DNA of 34,147 bases from an uncultured Actinomycetes bacterium (lineage in GTDB: Bacteria; Actinomycetota; Thermoleophilia; RBG-16-64-13): contig CAKZRW010000110.1 in the NCBI GenBank assembly GCA_937148845.1, forward strand, positions 1-34,147. Reading direction: 5' to 3'. Of the stretch, positions 9,027-16,404 are shown piece by piece. The position numbers and the translations under genes were made by a program. How positions within the stretch are numbered: position 1 is the stretch's first letter; every line of letters begins with the position of its first letter. The notes beneath the pieces are model-generated. The model was not told the origin of the DNA, made no database searches, and saw only the letters and a program-made list of their open reading frames with translations.

Positions 9027-9572
9027 ATGGACAGCGCTTCAGGACAGGAGCCGAGGAGAGAAAGTCCCCCGCCAGCCTTCCGAGAGGTGCAGCATTTCCG
9101 CCGCTCCTGGCTGTGGTTGGTGGTGCTACTCCCGACCATCCTGGCCTGGTGGCCCTTTGTGCGCCAGGTCTTAGGGGGCCAGCCGGTCGGGCAGCACCCC
9201 CTGCCGGACTGGGGAGTATGGTTGGTGTGGCTGCTCATTGGAGTGGGTCTGCCCTTGTTTTTTGGTCTACTCCGGATGGAGGTGGAGTTGACCGATCGGG
9301 AACTCACCATAGTGTACCGGCCTTTGGCCCGGCGGCGCGTGCTATTGGCCGAAATCTTGCAGGTGGAGGTTCGTCACTACAACGCTCTCAAGGAGTACGG
9401 CGGTTGGGGCGTCAAAGGTTGGAGTCGCGACAAGATGGCCTACAACGTCAGCGGTGACCAGGGGGTCGAGCTGCGGCTCAAAGATGGTCGAAGTCTCCTT
9501 GTAGGGTCGCGGCGACCCGATGAGCTGGCAGAGACCATCCGCCAGCAGTGTCGTCGGCTCTCCGGGGAGTAG
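9027..9572 (+). CDS. Two-helix membrane protein, DUF6141-like
   Basis: The 181-residue protein has a short polar N-terminus, two hydrophobic helices (about residues 28-46 and 64-85), and a C-terminal soluble domain with beta-strand character (MEVELTDRELTIVYRPLARRRV...), an EYGGWGVKGW motif and SGDQGVELRLKDGRSLLVGS. The pattern of a twin-helix hairpin followed by a PH-like fold resembles the DUF6141 group; function is unknown. There is no ribosome binding site before the ATG, which fits a leaderless transcript from the TATACT boxes just upstream. The gene converges on the acyl-CoA ligase. Confidence 0.65.
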   Translation: MDSASGQEPRRESPPPAFREVQHFRRSWLWLVVLLPTILAWWPFVRQVLGGQPVGQHPLPDWGVWLVWLLIGVGLPLFFGLLRMEVELTDRELTIVYRPLARRRVLLAEILQVEVRHYNALKEYGGWGVKGWSRDKMAYNVSGDQGVELRLKDGRSLLVGSRRPDELAETIRQQCRRLSGE

Positions 9573-9605
9573 CAGCGCGCTAGCGCCCTGCGCCCCGGGG
9601 CGGTC

Positions 9606-11240
9606 TTAAGTCTCGGTCTGCAGGCGGACCAGGTCCTCGGTATGGTACTTGCGTCGTAGAGCAGGCTTGTCAATCTTGCCGGTGGCATTGCGAGGTACTG
9701 TGTCGAAGATGATCTTGCGCGGCCGCTTGTACCTGGGCAGGGCGAGGCAGAACTCGTTGACCTGCTCCTCGGTCAGACTATGTCCCCGTTTCACCTGGAT
9801 TATGGCCGCCGCGATCTCCCCGAGGCGCCGGTCGGGAAGGCCTATGACGGCGACGTCCTTGATGTCGGGATGGCGATGGAGAAAATCCTCCACCTGCACA
9901 GGGTAGATGTTCTCGCCCCCGCTGATGATGACGTCCTTCTTCCGGTCGACCAGATGGATGAAGCCGTCCTCATCTTCATAGGCCATGTCTCCGGTCAAGA
10001 GCCACCCGTCTTTCAATACGGCGGCGGTGGCCTCTGGGTCCTTGTAGTAGCCTTTCATGACGCCGGGACCCTTGACAGCCAGCTCCCCTACCTCACCCGG
10101 TTTCACTTCCGCCCCGGAATCGTCGACTATCTTGGTCTGCCAGCCGTAGCCGGCTTTGCCTATGGCGCCCACTTTGTGCACGTTCTCCACGCCCAGGTGC
10201 ACACACCCGGGCCCGACTGACTCGGTCAGCCCATAGTCGGTGTCATACTGGTGATGCGGGAAGACCTGCAGCCAGCGGCGGATAAGACTGGGCGGGACCG
10301 GCTGGGCTCCCACGTGCATGAGCCGCCAACTGCTCAGGTCGTAGTCTTCAAGGCGTATCTCCCCTTGGTCGATGGCCTGCAGGATGTCCTGCACCCAGGG
10401 CACGAGCAGCCATACGATGGTGACCTTCTCCTCAGCCACCGTGCGCAGGATCCACTGGGGACGGGTTCCGCGCAGGAGCACCCCCTTGCTCCCCGAGAGC
10501 AGACTGCCGAACCAGTGCATCTTGCCTCCGGTGTGATAGAGGGGAGCGATGCAAAGGAAGTTGTCCTCCCGGCCTTGGCCGTGGTGGGCCTGTTCGGTAA
10601 TGGCCGCCGATATAAGGCTGGCATGATGGTGGAGGATGGCCTTGGGAAAGCCGGTCGTACCCGAGGAAAAGTAGATGGCAGCGTCATCTTCCGCGGAGAG
10701 AGGCACCTTCGGTGGGCTGGCCAGGCAGTCGGAGACGAGTTCTCGGTAGCTCTCGGCAAAAGTAGGGCAGTCGCTGCCGACGAAGAAGCGGGGATCGAAG
10801 TTGGGCAGGTGATCGAGGACCTGTTCCACGCGTCCCACGAACTCCGGGCCGAAGACCAGTGCTTTCGCATCAGAGAGTTTCAGGCAGTACTCGATCTCCT
10901 CGGCCGTATAGCGGTAGTTGAGTGGGACGGCGATCGCCCCCGCTCTCAGAACCCCGAAGTAGATGGGGAGCCATTCCAGGCAGTTCATGAGGAGGATGGC
11001 CACTTTGTCGCCCTTACCCAGGCCGCGGCTGAGGAGCAGGTTGGCGAAACGGTTGGCTCCCTCGTCGAACTGCCGCCAAGTCATCTCTCGGCGGGAGCAG
11101 TTGTGAGGGTCGGTCTCCATGAGCTCGTATTCCCGCCAGGTGACCTCCCGCTTCTCCTTGAGCTCAGGGTTGACCCCTACGAGGCAGATCTCATCCCCGT
11201 AGAGTCTTGCGTTTCTAGCCAGCACGTCCGTAAGAAGCAT
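9606..11240 (-). CDS. AMP-forming acyl-CoA synthetase
   Basis: This 544-residue enzyme belongs to the ANL superfamily: it activates a carboxylic acid with ATP to an acyl-adenylate, then transfers it to CoA. Visible motifs are the P-loop FSSGTTGFPKA (about residue 191), the TDYGLTE-type A5 region, LTGDMAYEDEDGFIHLVDRKKD, the hinge and SGGENIYPVQVED, and NATGKIDK with the C-terminal catalytic lysine. The substrate cannot be fixed; medium- or long-chain fatty acids are most likely. Near the N-terminus the sequence contains REVTWREYE (31-39) and again RREMTWRQFDE (50-60), so a short segment appears duplicated. AGGAGG lies 10 bases before the ATG. The gene is divergent from the flavodoxin operon, and its short 3' gap to the convergent gene contains GC-rich palindromes. 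Confidence 0.92.
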   Translation of the reverse strand: MLLTDVLARNARLYGDEICLVGVNPELKEKREVTWREYELMETDPHNCSRREMTWRQFDEGANRFANLLLSRGLGKGDKVAILLMNCLEWLPIYFGVLRAGAIAVPLNYRYTAEEIEYCLKLSDAKALVFGPEFVGRVEQVLDHLPNFDPRFFVGSDCPTFAESYRELVSDCLASPPKVPLSAEDDAAIYFSSGTTGFPKAILHHHASLISAAITEQAHHGQGREDNFLCIAPLYHTGGKMHWFGSLLSGSKGVLLRGTRPQWILRTVAEEKVTIVWLLVPWVQDILQAIDQGEIRLEDYDLSSWRLMHVGAQPVPPSLIRRWLQVFPHHQYDTDYGLTESVGPGCVHLGVENVHKVGAIGKAGYGWQTKIVDDSGAEVKPGEVGELAVKGPGVMKGYYKDPEATAAVLKDGWLLTGDMAYEDEDGFIHLVDRKKDVIISGGENIYPVQVEDFLHRHPDIKDVAVIGLPDRRLGEIAAAIIQVKRGHSLTEEQVNEFCLALPRYKRPRKIIFDTVPRNATGKIDKPALRRKYHTEDLVRLQTET

Positions 11241-11455
11241 GAGAGATGGTCCTCCTGGATCGACTGCCGCCCGCGGCCAGCATAGTGTGGCACGACATTG
11301 TACAGGCGAAAGCCGGGGCAGGGGAATGCAATACCTGACGGGCGGGAATAGACTCGTGTGACTGGCAGTTTTCGGCCTACTTACCTCCCGATGGACTCCG
11401 TTCTCACCGGAAGGGAGAGATCGTCCGGCTGTGTTCTTACCGAAAGGGGGCGCAA

Positions 11456-11902
11456 GTGAAAAAGGTCCTGATCGCCTATGTGTCGCTCACGGGGCGGACG
11501 CAACGCATGGCTGAGTACATCGCGGAGGGCGTGCGCTTCGCCGCGCACCAGGCCGTGGTGAAGAAGACTTCCGAGCTACAGACCCCCGAAGAGCTGGACG
11601 GCTACGACGGCTACATCTTCGGGTCTCCCACGTACCATCGTGACATAGCCGGCCCCATGAAGAACTTCCTCTTCATCGCCAGCCGCGCTGACCTCAAGGG
11701 CAAACTGGCCGGAGCCTTCGGCTCCTATACCCACAGCGGGGATGCACCAGCTATGATTCTCGATACTATGGAATACGTCCTCGGGATGGAGCGTTTTCAT
11801 TTGGGTTCTTTCAACCTCAAAGAAGCGCTGGTGGGGACTGATGAGGGCATGCGAGCCTGCCATGACTATGGTCGGACCTTCGGGGAAAGGTTGGGCGCCT
11901 GA
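11456..11902 (+). CDS. Flavodoxin-like FMN protein
   Basis: The 148-residue protein has the flavodoxin fold: KVLIAYVSLTGRTQRMAEYIAEG carries the FMN-phosphate loop (SLTGRTQ), followed by DGYIFGSPTYHRDIAGPMKNF and LAGAFGSYTHSGDAP around the isoalloxazine ring. It would shuttle electrons or act as a small FMN reductase. The start is GTG, preceded by AAAGGGGG at a normal distance. It is the first gene of a tight three-gene cluster: its TGA overlaps the start region of the dehydrogenase, which in turn overlaps the sterol-reductase-like gene. This suggests it may supply electrons or a redox step for that pathway, but this is inference from position only. Confidence 0.88.
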   Translation: MKKVLIAYVSLTGRTQRMAEYIAEGVRFAAHQAVVKKTSELQTPEELDGYDGYIFGSPTYHRDIAGPMKNFLFIASRADLKGKLAGAFGSYTHSGDAPAMILDTMEYVLGMERFHLGSFNLKEALVGTDEGMRACHDYGRTFGERLGA

Positions 11903-12789
11903 GTAGGGGTGGCCAAGAGAAAGCGGACTTCGCCCAGCGCTACGGGCCCTGGGCTCTGATAGCCGGCGCCTCGGAGGGTATCGGGGCTGCCTATGCGCAC
12001 GCTCTCGCCGCCCGCAGTCTCAACTTGGTCTTGGTGGCCCGGCGAGCAGCTCTTCTTGCCGAACTGGGGGCACGAGTCGAGTCCCAGCACGGGGTCAAGG
12101 TCCACTGTCTTCCTGGCGACCTGGCGTCGGCTGACTTTGTCCAGGAGCTGGGGTACTTTTGCAGCGGACTGGACCTAGGCACTCTCGTCTACAATGCCGC
12201 CTTCGCCCCGGTGGGCGATCTCGCCTCCGCGGCTGCCGAGGAGTTGGCCGAGGTCGTTCAGGTCAACGTGTCCGCGCCTCTTTTGTTGACACGGGCTCTC
12301 CTGCCACATCTGCTGGAGCGGGGCCGAGGGGCCGTCATCTTGATGACCTCCTTGGCAGGCAACCAGGGGTCCTCCTATATCGCCGCCTATGCTGCCAGCA
12401 AGGCCTTCAACCGGGTCTTGGCCGAGAGTCTGTGGCAAGAATGCAGGTCCCGGAGAGTGGATGTCCTCGCCTGCTGCGCCGGAGCGGTCCGTACTCCCGG
12501 GTACGCCGTGACTGCGGCCAAGAGAGCACCGGGCACCCTGGACCCGGACGAGGTGGTAGAGGCGGCACTTTCGGCCCTGGGGCGGCGACCGGTGGTGATC
12601 CCGGGAGCGGTCAACAAGATTGCCGCCTTTGTGATGAGGCGGGTCCTGCCTCTACGTTCCAGCATAACCCTGATGGCTCGCTCCACCCGGGAACTCGGCT
12701 CTGTGCCGGCGGGCTCTGCGCCAGGCCAGGGCGGGCGGACACCGCCGGTGTCCGAGGCGTCCAGCAACCAGCGGAAGGAAGGATCATGA
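11899..12789 (+). CDS. Short-chain dehydrogenase/reductase (start codon unusual)
   Basis: The Rossmann motif LIAGASEGIGAAYA, then LVYNAAF, the catalytic Ser in LMTSLAG and the YAASK pair define a classical SDR using NAD(P)H. It resembles the 3-keto/17-beta-hydroxysteroid and 3-ketoacyl type (long substrate domain, C-terminal hydrophobic stretch KIAAFVMRRVLP). No ATG, GTG or TTG lies in frame between the upstream stop (11863-11865) and the cofactor site; the ATG at 12025 would remove the glycine motif. The best candidate is CTG at 11899, sharing CTGA with the flavodoxin stop and preceded by GGGGAAAGG. The 3' end overlaps the next gene by four bases (ATGA). Function in a sterol-like or lipid reduction is inferred from the neighbour. 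Confidence 0.82.
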   Translation: MSRGGQEKADFAQRYGPWALIAGASEGIGAAYAHALAARSLNLVLVARRAALLAELGARVESQHGVKVHCLPGDLASADFVQELGYFCSGLDLGTLVYNAAFAPVGDLASAAAEELAEVVQVNVSAPLLLTRALLPHLLERGRGAVILMTSLAGNQGSSYIAAYAASKAFNRVLAESLWQECRSRRVDVLACCAGAVRTPGYAVTAAKRAPGTLDPDEVVEAALSALGRRPVVIPGAVNKIAAFVMRRVLPLRSSITLMARSTRELGSVPAGSAPGQGGRTPPVSEASSNQRKEGS

Positions 12790-13871
12790 CCGGGTTCGCT
12801 CAAGGCTTCTTTGCTCCGTGGATCATCTACGCGGTGATGCTTGGCCTGCACCTGCTCTTGCCCGCCCGCAAGGTCATCGGCTATATCAAGGATCCGGTCA
12901 CCGGCGAGCCGCTTCGTTACCGGTTGAACGGTCTTCTGGTGCTGGTAGTGCTAGTGGCTGTGTGGGCGGGGTTGGGAGCCGGCGGGGTTGTAGCTTGGGA
13001 CTGGCTGTACACTCACCGCTGGTCGGGGCTGGTTGGAGCAGCTGTTCTTGGCGTACTCTTCAGTGTGGCGATGATGGTCTTCTCGGCTCCCACCGGTCGC
13101 AGCTTACTGGCCGATTTCTACTTCGGTCGCCCGCTCAATCCCCAGTTCGGGCAGGGCCGGGTGGATGCCAAGATGTTCCTATACCTGGTCGGCGCGGTGA
13201 TGCTCGCCCTCAATCTGCTGTCGTTTGCCGCTCACCACCTGCTTACCTTCAGCGAGTCAGTGTCACCGGGTGTGATCCTCTACTGCGCCCTCTTCCTATG
13301 GTTCGTAGTGGACTATCTAGTGTTCGAGCGTGTCCATCTTTACACCTACGACATCTTCGCCGAGCGGGTGGGTTTCAAGCTGGGTTGGGGTTGTCTTACC
13401 TTTTATCCTTACTTCTACCTAGTGGGATTGTGGGTGGCTGCCGATCTTCCCGACCCCGGGACGCCTTGGTGGGCTCTGGTGCTCTTCGCTCTTATCTTCT
13501 TTGCCGGCTGGATCCTGGCGCGGGGAGCCAACATGCAGAAGTACTACTTCAAGACCAGACCCCAAACCGCCTTCCTGGGCTTTCTAGAGCCGGAGGTGAT
13601 CTCGGACGGTAGCAAGGCGCTTCTGGTCAACGGCTACTGGGGGGTCGCGCGCCACATCAACTACTTGGGCGAGATCCTGATGGCCACCGGCCTTACGTTG
13701 GTGCTCGGTTATCCAGGACGTTGGCCTGTATGGTTGTACCCCCTCTACTACGTGTTCCTTCTCTTTCCCCGGGAACGGGCAGATGAACGTCGCTGCGCCA
13801 GCAAGTACGGAGAGCTGTGGGCGGAATACAAGCGTCGGGTCCCCCGGCGGATCATTCCCTGGATCTACTGA
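12786..13871 (+). CDS. ERG4/ERG24-family membrane reductase (sterol C14/C24-reductase-like)
   Basis: The 361-residue integral membrane protein has about 8-9 hydrophobic helices and the C-terminal signatures of the ERG4/ERG24 sterol reductases: NGYWGVARHINYLGEILMATG, RERADERRCASKYGELWAEY and the closing VPRRIIPWIY. Family members reduce C=C bonds in sterols with NADPH. The true start is ATG 12786, overlapping the SDR stop (ATGA) and preceded by GGAAGGA; the open frame extends upstream but only through the SDR gene in another frame. Together with flavodoxin and SDR genes it forms an operon-like unit. The substrate is unknown; a polycyclic or isoprenoid lipid is plausible. No squalene cyclase or other sterol gene is in the window. 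Confidence 0.85.
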   Translation: MTGFAQGFFAPWIIYAVMLGLHLLLPARKVIGYIKDPVTGEPLRYRLNGLLVLVVLVAVWAGLGAGGVVAWDWLYTHRWSGLVGAAVLGVLFSVAMMVFSAPTGRSLLADFYFGRPLNPQFGQGRVDAKMFLYLVGAVMLALNLLSFAAHHLLTFSESVSPGVILYCALFLWFVVDYLVFERVHLYTYDIFAERVGFKLGWGCLTFYPYFYLVGLWVAADLPDPGTPWWALVLFALIFFAGWILARGANMQKYYFKTRPQTAFLGFLEPEVISDGSKALLVNGYWGVARHINYLGEILMATGLTLVLGYPGRWPVWLYPLYYVFLLFPRERADERRCASKYGELWAEYKRRVPRRIIPWIY

Positions 13872-14020
13872 TTGGGGACTGCTGAGTGGCCAGGGGCAGT
13901 AGATGAGCAGACATCCCCGGCGAAGGGCTTGTCAGACATTGCCGACGACGGCGGTCTCGGGCCTGGGCGGCGCTGACGGCCAGAGTGCAGGCGATGACGG
14001 CCAGAGTCCAGCGAGGCTTT

Positions 14021-14098
14021 GCTGGCTAGGCGCTGGCGGCGCGTCTGCTGGCTAGGCACTGGCGGCGACTCTGATGGCTAGACGCTGGCGCCGCTACC
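14021..14098 (+). repeat. Three tandem imperfect 26-bp repeats reaching into the EamA gene start
   Basis: Units begin at 14021, 14047 and 14073. The core is GCTGGCTAGGCGCTGGCGGC; unit 2 has CACT for CGCT and unit 3 begins GATGGCTAGACGCTGGCGCC. The ATG of the transporter (14074) lies in unit 3, so the first eight codons are repeat-derived. A shorter pair, TGACGGCCAGAGT(G/C)CAG, lies just upstream (about 13974-14012). Confidence 0.8.
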
Positions 14099-15339
14099 TG
14101 CCGCTCGGGGCCCTGGTCCTGCTCGCCTTGATCTGGGGCTACTCCTGGGTGGCGATGAAGACCGGTGTCGAAGAAAGCGCGCCTTTCCTCTTCGCTGGGG
14201 CACGGGCTCTGCCGGGTGGTCTGCTCTTGCTACTCTTAGCAGGGCTTCTCGGCCATCCTCTACGGCCCCCGGCCCCTGGGCTTACGGCCGCTGTGGGTCT
14301 GCTGCAGACCGCAGGTTTTCTGGGACTCACCCAAGCAGCGCTGGTCACCGGCGGGGCCGGCAGGACGGCCATTCTCGCTAACACCTGGCAGTTCTGGATC
14401 CTGCTCCTGGCCTGGCCCATCTTGAGCGAGCGAGTGCGAGGTCTGCAGTGGTTGGCGGTGTTCCTTGCTCTGGGGGGCCTGGTGCTCATCATCGAGCCCT
14501 GGGAGCTGCAGGGGGTGCTTCCCAGCCTCCTTGCTCTGGGTGGCGCCCTTTGCTTTGCGGCTGGCTCCATCGTGGTCAAGATAATGCGCCGGCGGTACGA
14601 GGTGGGCCTGATCCCTCTTACGGGCTGGCAGTCGCTGTTCGGCTCGGTTCCTTTAGTGGTGGCCGCTTTGGCTTGGGAACGGACCGGCGTCCATTGGTCC
14701 GGCGCCTTCGTGATGTCGTACCTTTGGGCGCTGGTGATGACGACGTGTCTTGCCTCCTTCTTGTGGCTGTACGTCCTGAGGGAGCTGCCGGCCACGGTCG
14801 CCGGACTAGGTACTTTGGGGACCCCAGTGGTAGGAGTCCTCAGCTCCTGGGCTCAATTAGGGGAACGGCCGGTAGTGCCCGAGGTCGTCGGCATGGTGGG
14901 GATACTCGCGGGCCTAGCTCTCCTCTTGGCGGTGGGCGGCTCGTCGGAGCAGGCCGGAGCCCGCACGGCACGAATAAGGGCCTTGGCCCCTAGATGCCGG
15001 GTTCTCGTCGGTGGACTGGCGTCAGGGGTTTCGCGTTTCCGCCTGCTGGGGTACGCTCGGAACGGGAGTATGAGCGAGAGGAGAGACCCCATGAACGCTT
15101 ACGACATCATGCACGAGTGGGATCGTGCGGTGGGCAATCCGCCGCGGACTGACGAAGAACTGGACCAGACTATCCCCTCTCTGCTGGCGGGCGAGGACTA
15201 CGAAGCCTGGAAAGCGGCTCTCTTGGCCAAGGATAAGCGGGCCATCGTCAAGGGCATGAAGATCTGGGGACTTCCCATCGGTCCACTGGGGCCGTTCGAG
15301 ATCGATGCCGCCATCGAGACCGCTGAACGCGGGGACTGA
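14074..15339 (+). CDS. EamA/DMT-family transporter, with in-frame 3' extension
   Basis: Residues 1-~290 form a ten-helix drug/metabolite transporter: the first helix LIWGYSWVAMKTGVEES is typical EamA, and the halves repeat. The family exports metabolites or small amphipathic compounds across the cytoplasmic membrane; the substrate is unknown. After ~290 the frame stays open through a basic, low-complexity stretch and an 82-residue soluble segment, giving 421 residues where 290-300 is usual. That final segment has its own ribosome binding site and start, so the transporter may really end only because of readthrough of an absent stop, or this is a genuine fusion. No Shine-Dalgarno is evident before ATG 14074, which lies in a tandem repeat. 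Confidence 0.78.
   Translation: MARRWRRYLPLGALVLLALIWGYSWVAMKTGVEESAPFLFAGARALPGGLLLLLLAGLLGHPLRPPAPGLTAAVGLLQTAGFLGLTQAALVTGGAGRTAILANTWQFWILLLAWPILSERVRGLQWLAVFLALGGLVLIIEPWELQGVLPSLLALGGALCFAAGSIVVKIMRRRYEVGLIPLTGWQSLFGSVPLVVAALAWERTGVHWSGAFVMSYLWALVMTTCLASFLWLYVLRELPATVAGLGTLGTPVVGVLSSWAQLGERPVVPEVVGMVGILAGLALLLAVGGSSEQAGARTARIRALAPRCRVLVGGLASGVSRFRLLGYARNGSMSERRDPMNAYDIMHEWDRAVGNPPRTDEELDQTIPSLLAGEDYEAWKAALLAKDKRAIVKGMKIWGLPIGPLGPFEIDAAIETAERGD
15091..15339 (+). CDS. Possible separate small protein, same frame as the transporter's end
   Basis: An ATG at 15091 preceded by GAGAGGAGAG (15077-15086) opens an 82-residue frame identical with the last part of the transporter frame: MNAYDIMHEWDRAVGNPP, then a Leu/Ala-rich helical region ending IDAAIETAERGD. 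A second ATG at 15070, preceded by GGGAG, is also possible. The polar, soluble composition differs sharply from the ten-helix transporter, which favours a separate gene nested in frame. I recognise no family. Ribosome profiling or comparison with relatives would separate fusion from independent gene. Confidence 0.45.
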   Translation: MNAYDIMHEWDRAVGNPPRTDEELDQTIPSLLAGEDYEAWKAALLAKDKRAIVKGMKIWGLPIGPLGPFEIDAAIETAERGD

Positions 15340-15394
15340 GCAGCTCGCGCGCCTCGGCTCAAGCTGATACGGAGCATCTTGGTGAGAGGGTGCC

Positions 15395-16312
15395 TTGGCC
15401 CAAAGAGAGATCAGCTTCTTCGCCGGAGGAGTCGAGCTCAGGGGCACGCTGGCAGTCCCGGAGGAGCCACCGAGTGCCGGCGTCCTGCTTCTGGGTGGAT
15501 CCGGTCGGGTTGATCGCGACGAAAACACGCGAGGTTTTCGTCTCAACCTCCTGGCCGACCTCGCTCGTTCGCTAGCTGAAGGTGGCCTTGCTTCTTTGCG
15601 CTACGACAAGCGCGGCGTGGGGGTGAGTGCGGGGGACTTCTGGTCGACCGGGTTCTACGACAACGTGGCCGATGCCGAGGCGGCCTTGGACTTCCTGCGC
15701 TCTTGCCCCGAACTTGCTGGCTGTTCTCTCTATATCCTTGGCCACAGTGAGGGGGCCTATATCGCCATGCGACTGGGCGCTACGGTCAAGGGGGTCGCGG
15801 GCATCATCTTGTTGGCGGGGGGAGCGCGGCCTGTGGAAGAGGAACTTCGGTGGCAGGCTCGGCGGGTATCGGAGACGCTGACCGGGCTCAATGCCTGGGT
15901 CTTCCGCCTGCTCAGAGTAGATCTGGTCCAGAAGCAAGCCAAGGAGATCGAGACGATCGAACGCTCCCGGCAAGACGTCCTGCGCCGCCGGCTGGTTGCC
16001 AAGGTCAACGCAAAATGGGCCCGCGAGCTTCTCGCCTACGATCCTCGAGACGACCTAGGCATTCTGCAGGTCCCCGTCCTGGCTCTAATCGGAACCAAAG
16101 ATATCCAAGTGGACGTGAGCAACCTTGACCGCATGAAGGACGTCGTGAAGTCGCCCCTGGAGGCCTACGCCCTCCCCGACGTCACCCACCTGTTTCGCAT
16201 CGAACACCGGGATCCCGGGCTGGCTGGCTACCGTCGGCAGTTGCGGCAGGCACTCGCACCGCAGGTGCCGGAGATCATAGTCGGCTGGGTACGGCGGCAA
16301 CTTGGCGGCTAG
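15395..16312 (+). CDS. Alpha/beta-hydrolase (esterase/peptidase-like)
   Basis: The 305-residue protein carries the fold's landmarks: VLLLGGSGRVDRDEN (oxyanion loop), SLRYDKRGVGVSAG, the nucleophile elbow GHSEGA with Ser118, an acid near LALIGTKDIQVDV, and a C-terminal His in LPDVTHLFR. The pattern resembles dienelactone-hydrolase and acyl-ester hydrolase relatives (BAAT/EstA-like); the substrate is unknown. Between strands, residues ~140-205 form a mostly helical cap rich in Arg, Glu and Lys. TTG 15395 is preceded by GAGAGGG. There is no signal peptide, so it should be cytoplasmic. Confidence 0.85.
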   Translation: MAQREISFFAGGVELRGTLAVPEEPPSAGVLLLGGSGRVDRDENTRGFRLNLLADLARSLAEGGLASLRYDKRGVGVSAGDFWSTGFYDNVADAEAALDFLRSCPELAGCSLYILGHSEGAYIAMRLGATVKGVAGIILLAGGARPVEEELRWQARRVSETLTGLNAWVFRLLRVDLVQKQAKEIETIERSRQDVLRRRLVAKVNAKWARELLAYDPRDDLGILQVPVLALIGTKDIQVDVSNLDRMKDVVKSPLEAYALPDVTHLFRIEHRDPGLAGYRRQLRQALAPQVPEIIVGWVRRQLGG

Positions 16313-16404
16313 GTCGTAAGCGTCGCGCCAAAGCTTATCCCCAGCCACCCACCCGGATGCTAGACTCGCTAGCGCGGACCGTTCGAGCGAAGGGGGAATC
16401 TCTC

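Noticed and set aside
10251-11285. Long plus-strand open frame (344 codons)
   Set aside because: It lies opposite the acyl-CoA ligase, has no recognisable motif, and the minus-strand gene has all ANL motifs. It is an antisense shadow of GC-rich coding DNA.
12159-12785. Upstream extension of the ERG4/ERG24 frame
   Set aside because: The frame is open but overlaps the SDR gene and encodes a low-complexity Gly/Arg-rich sequence; the ATG at 12786 has its own ribosome binding site.
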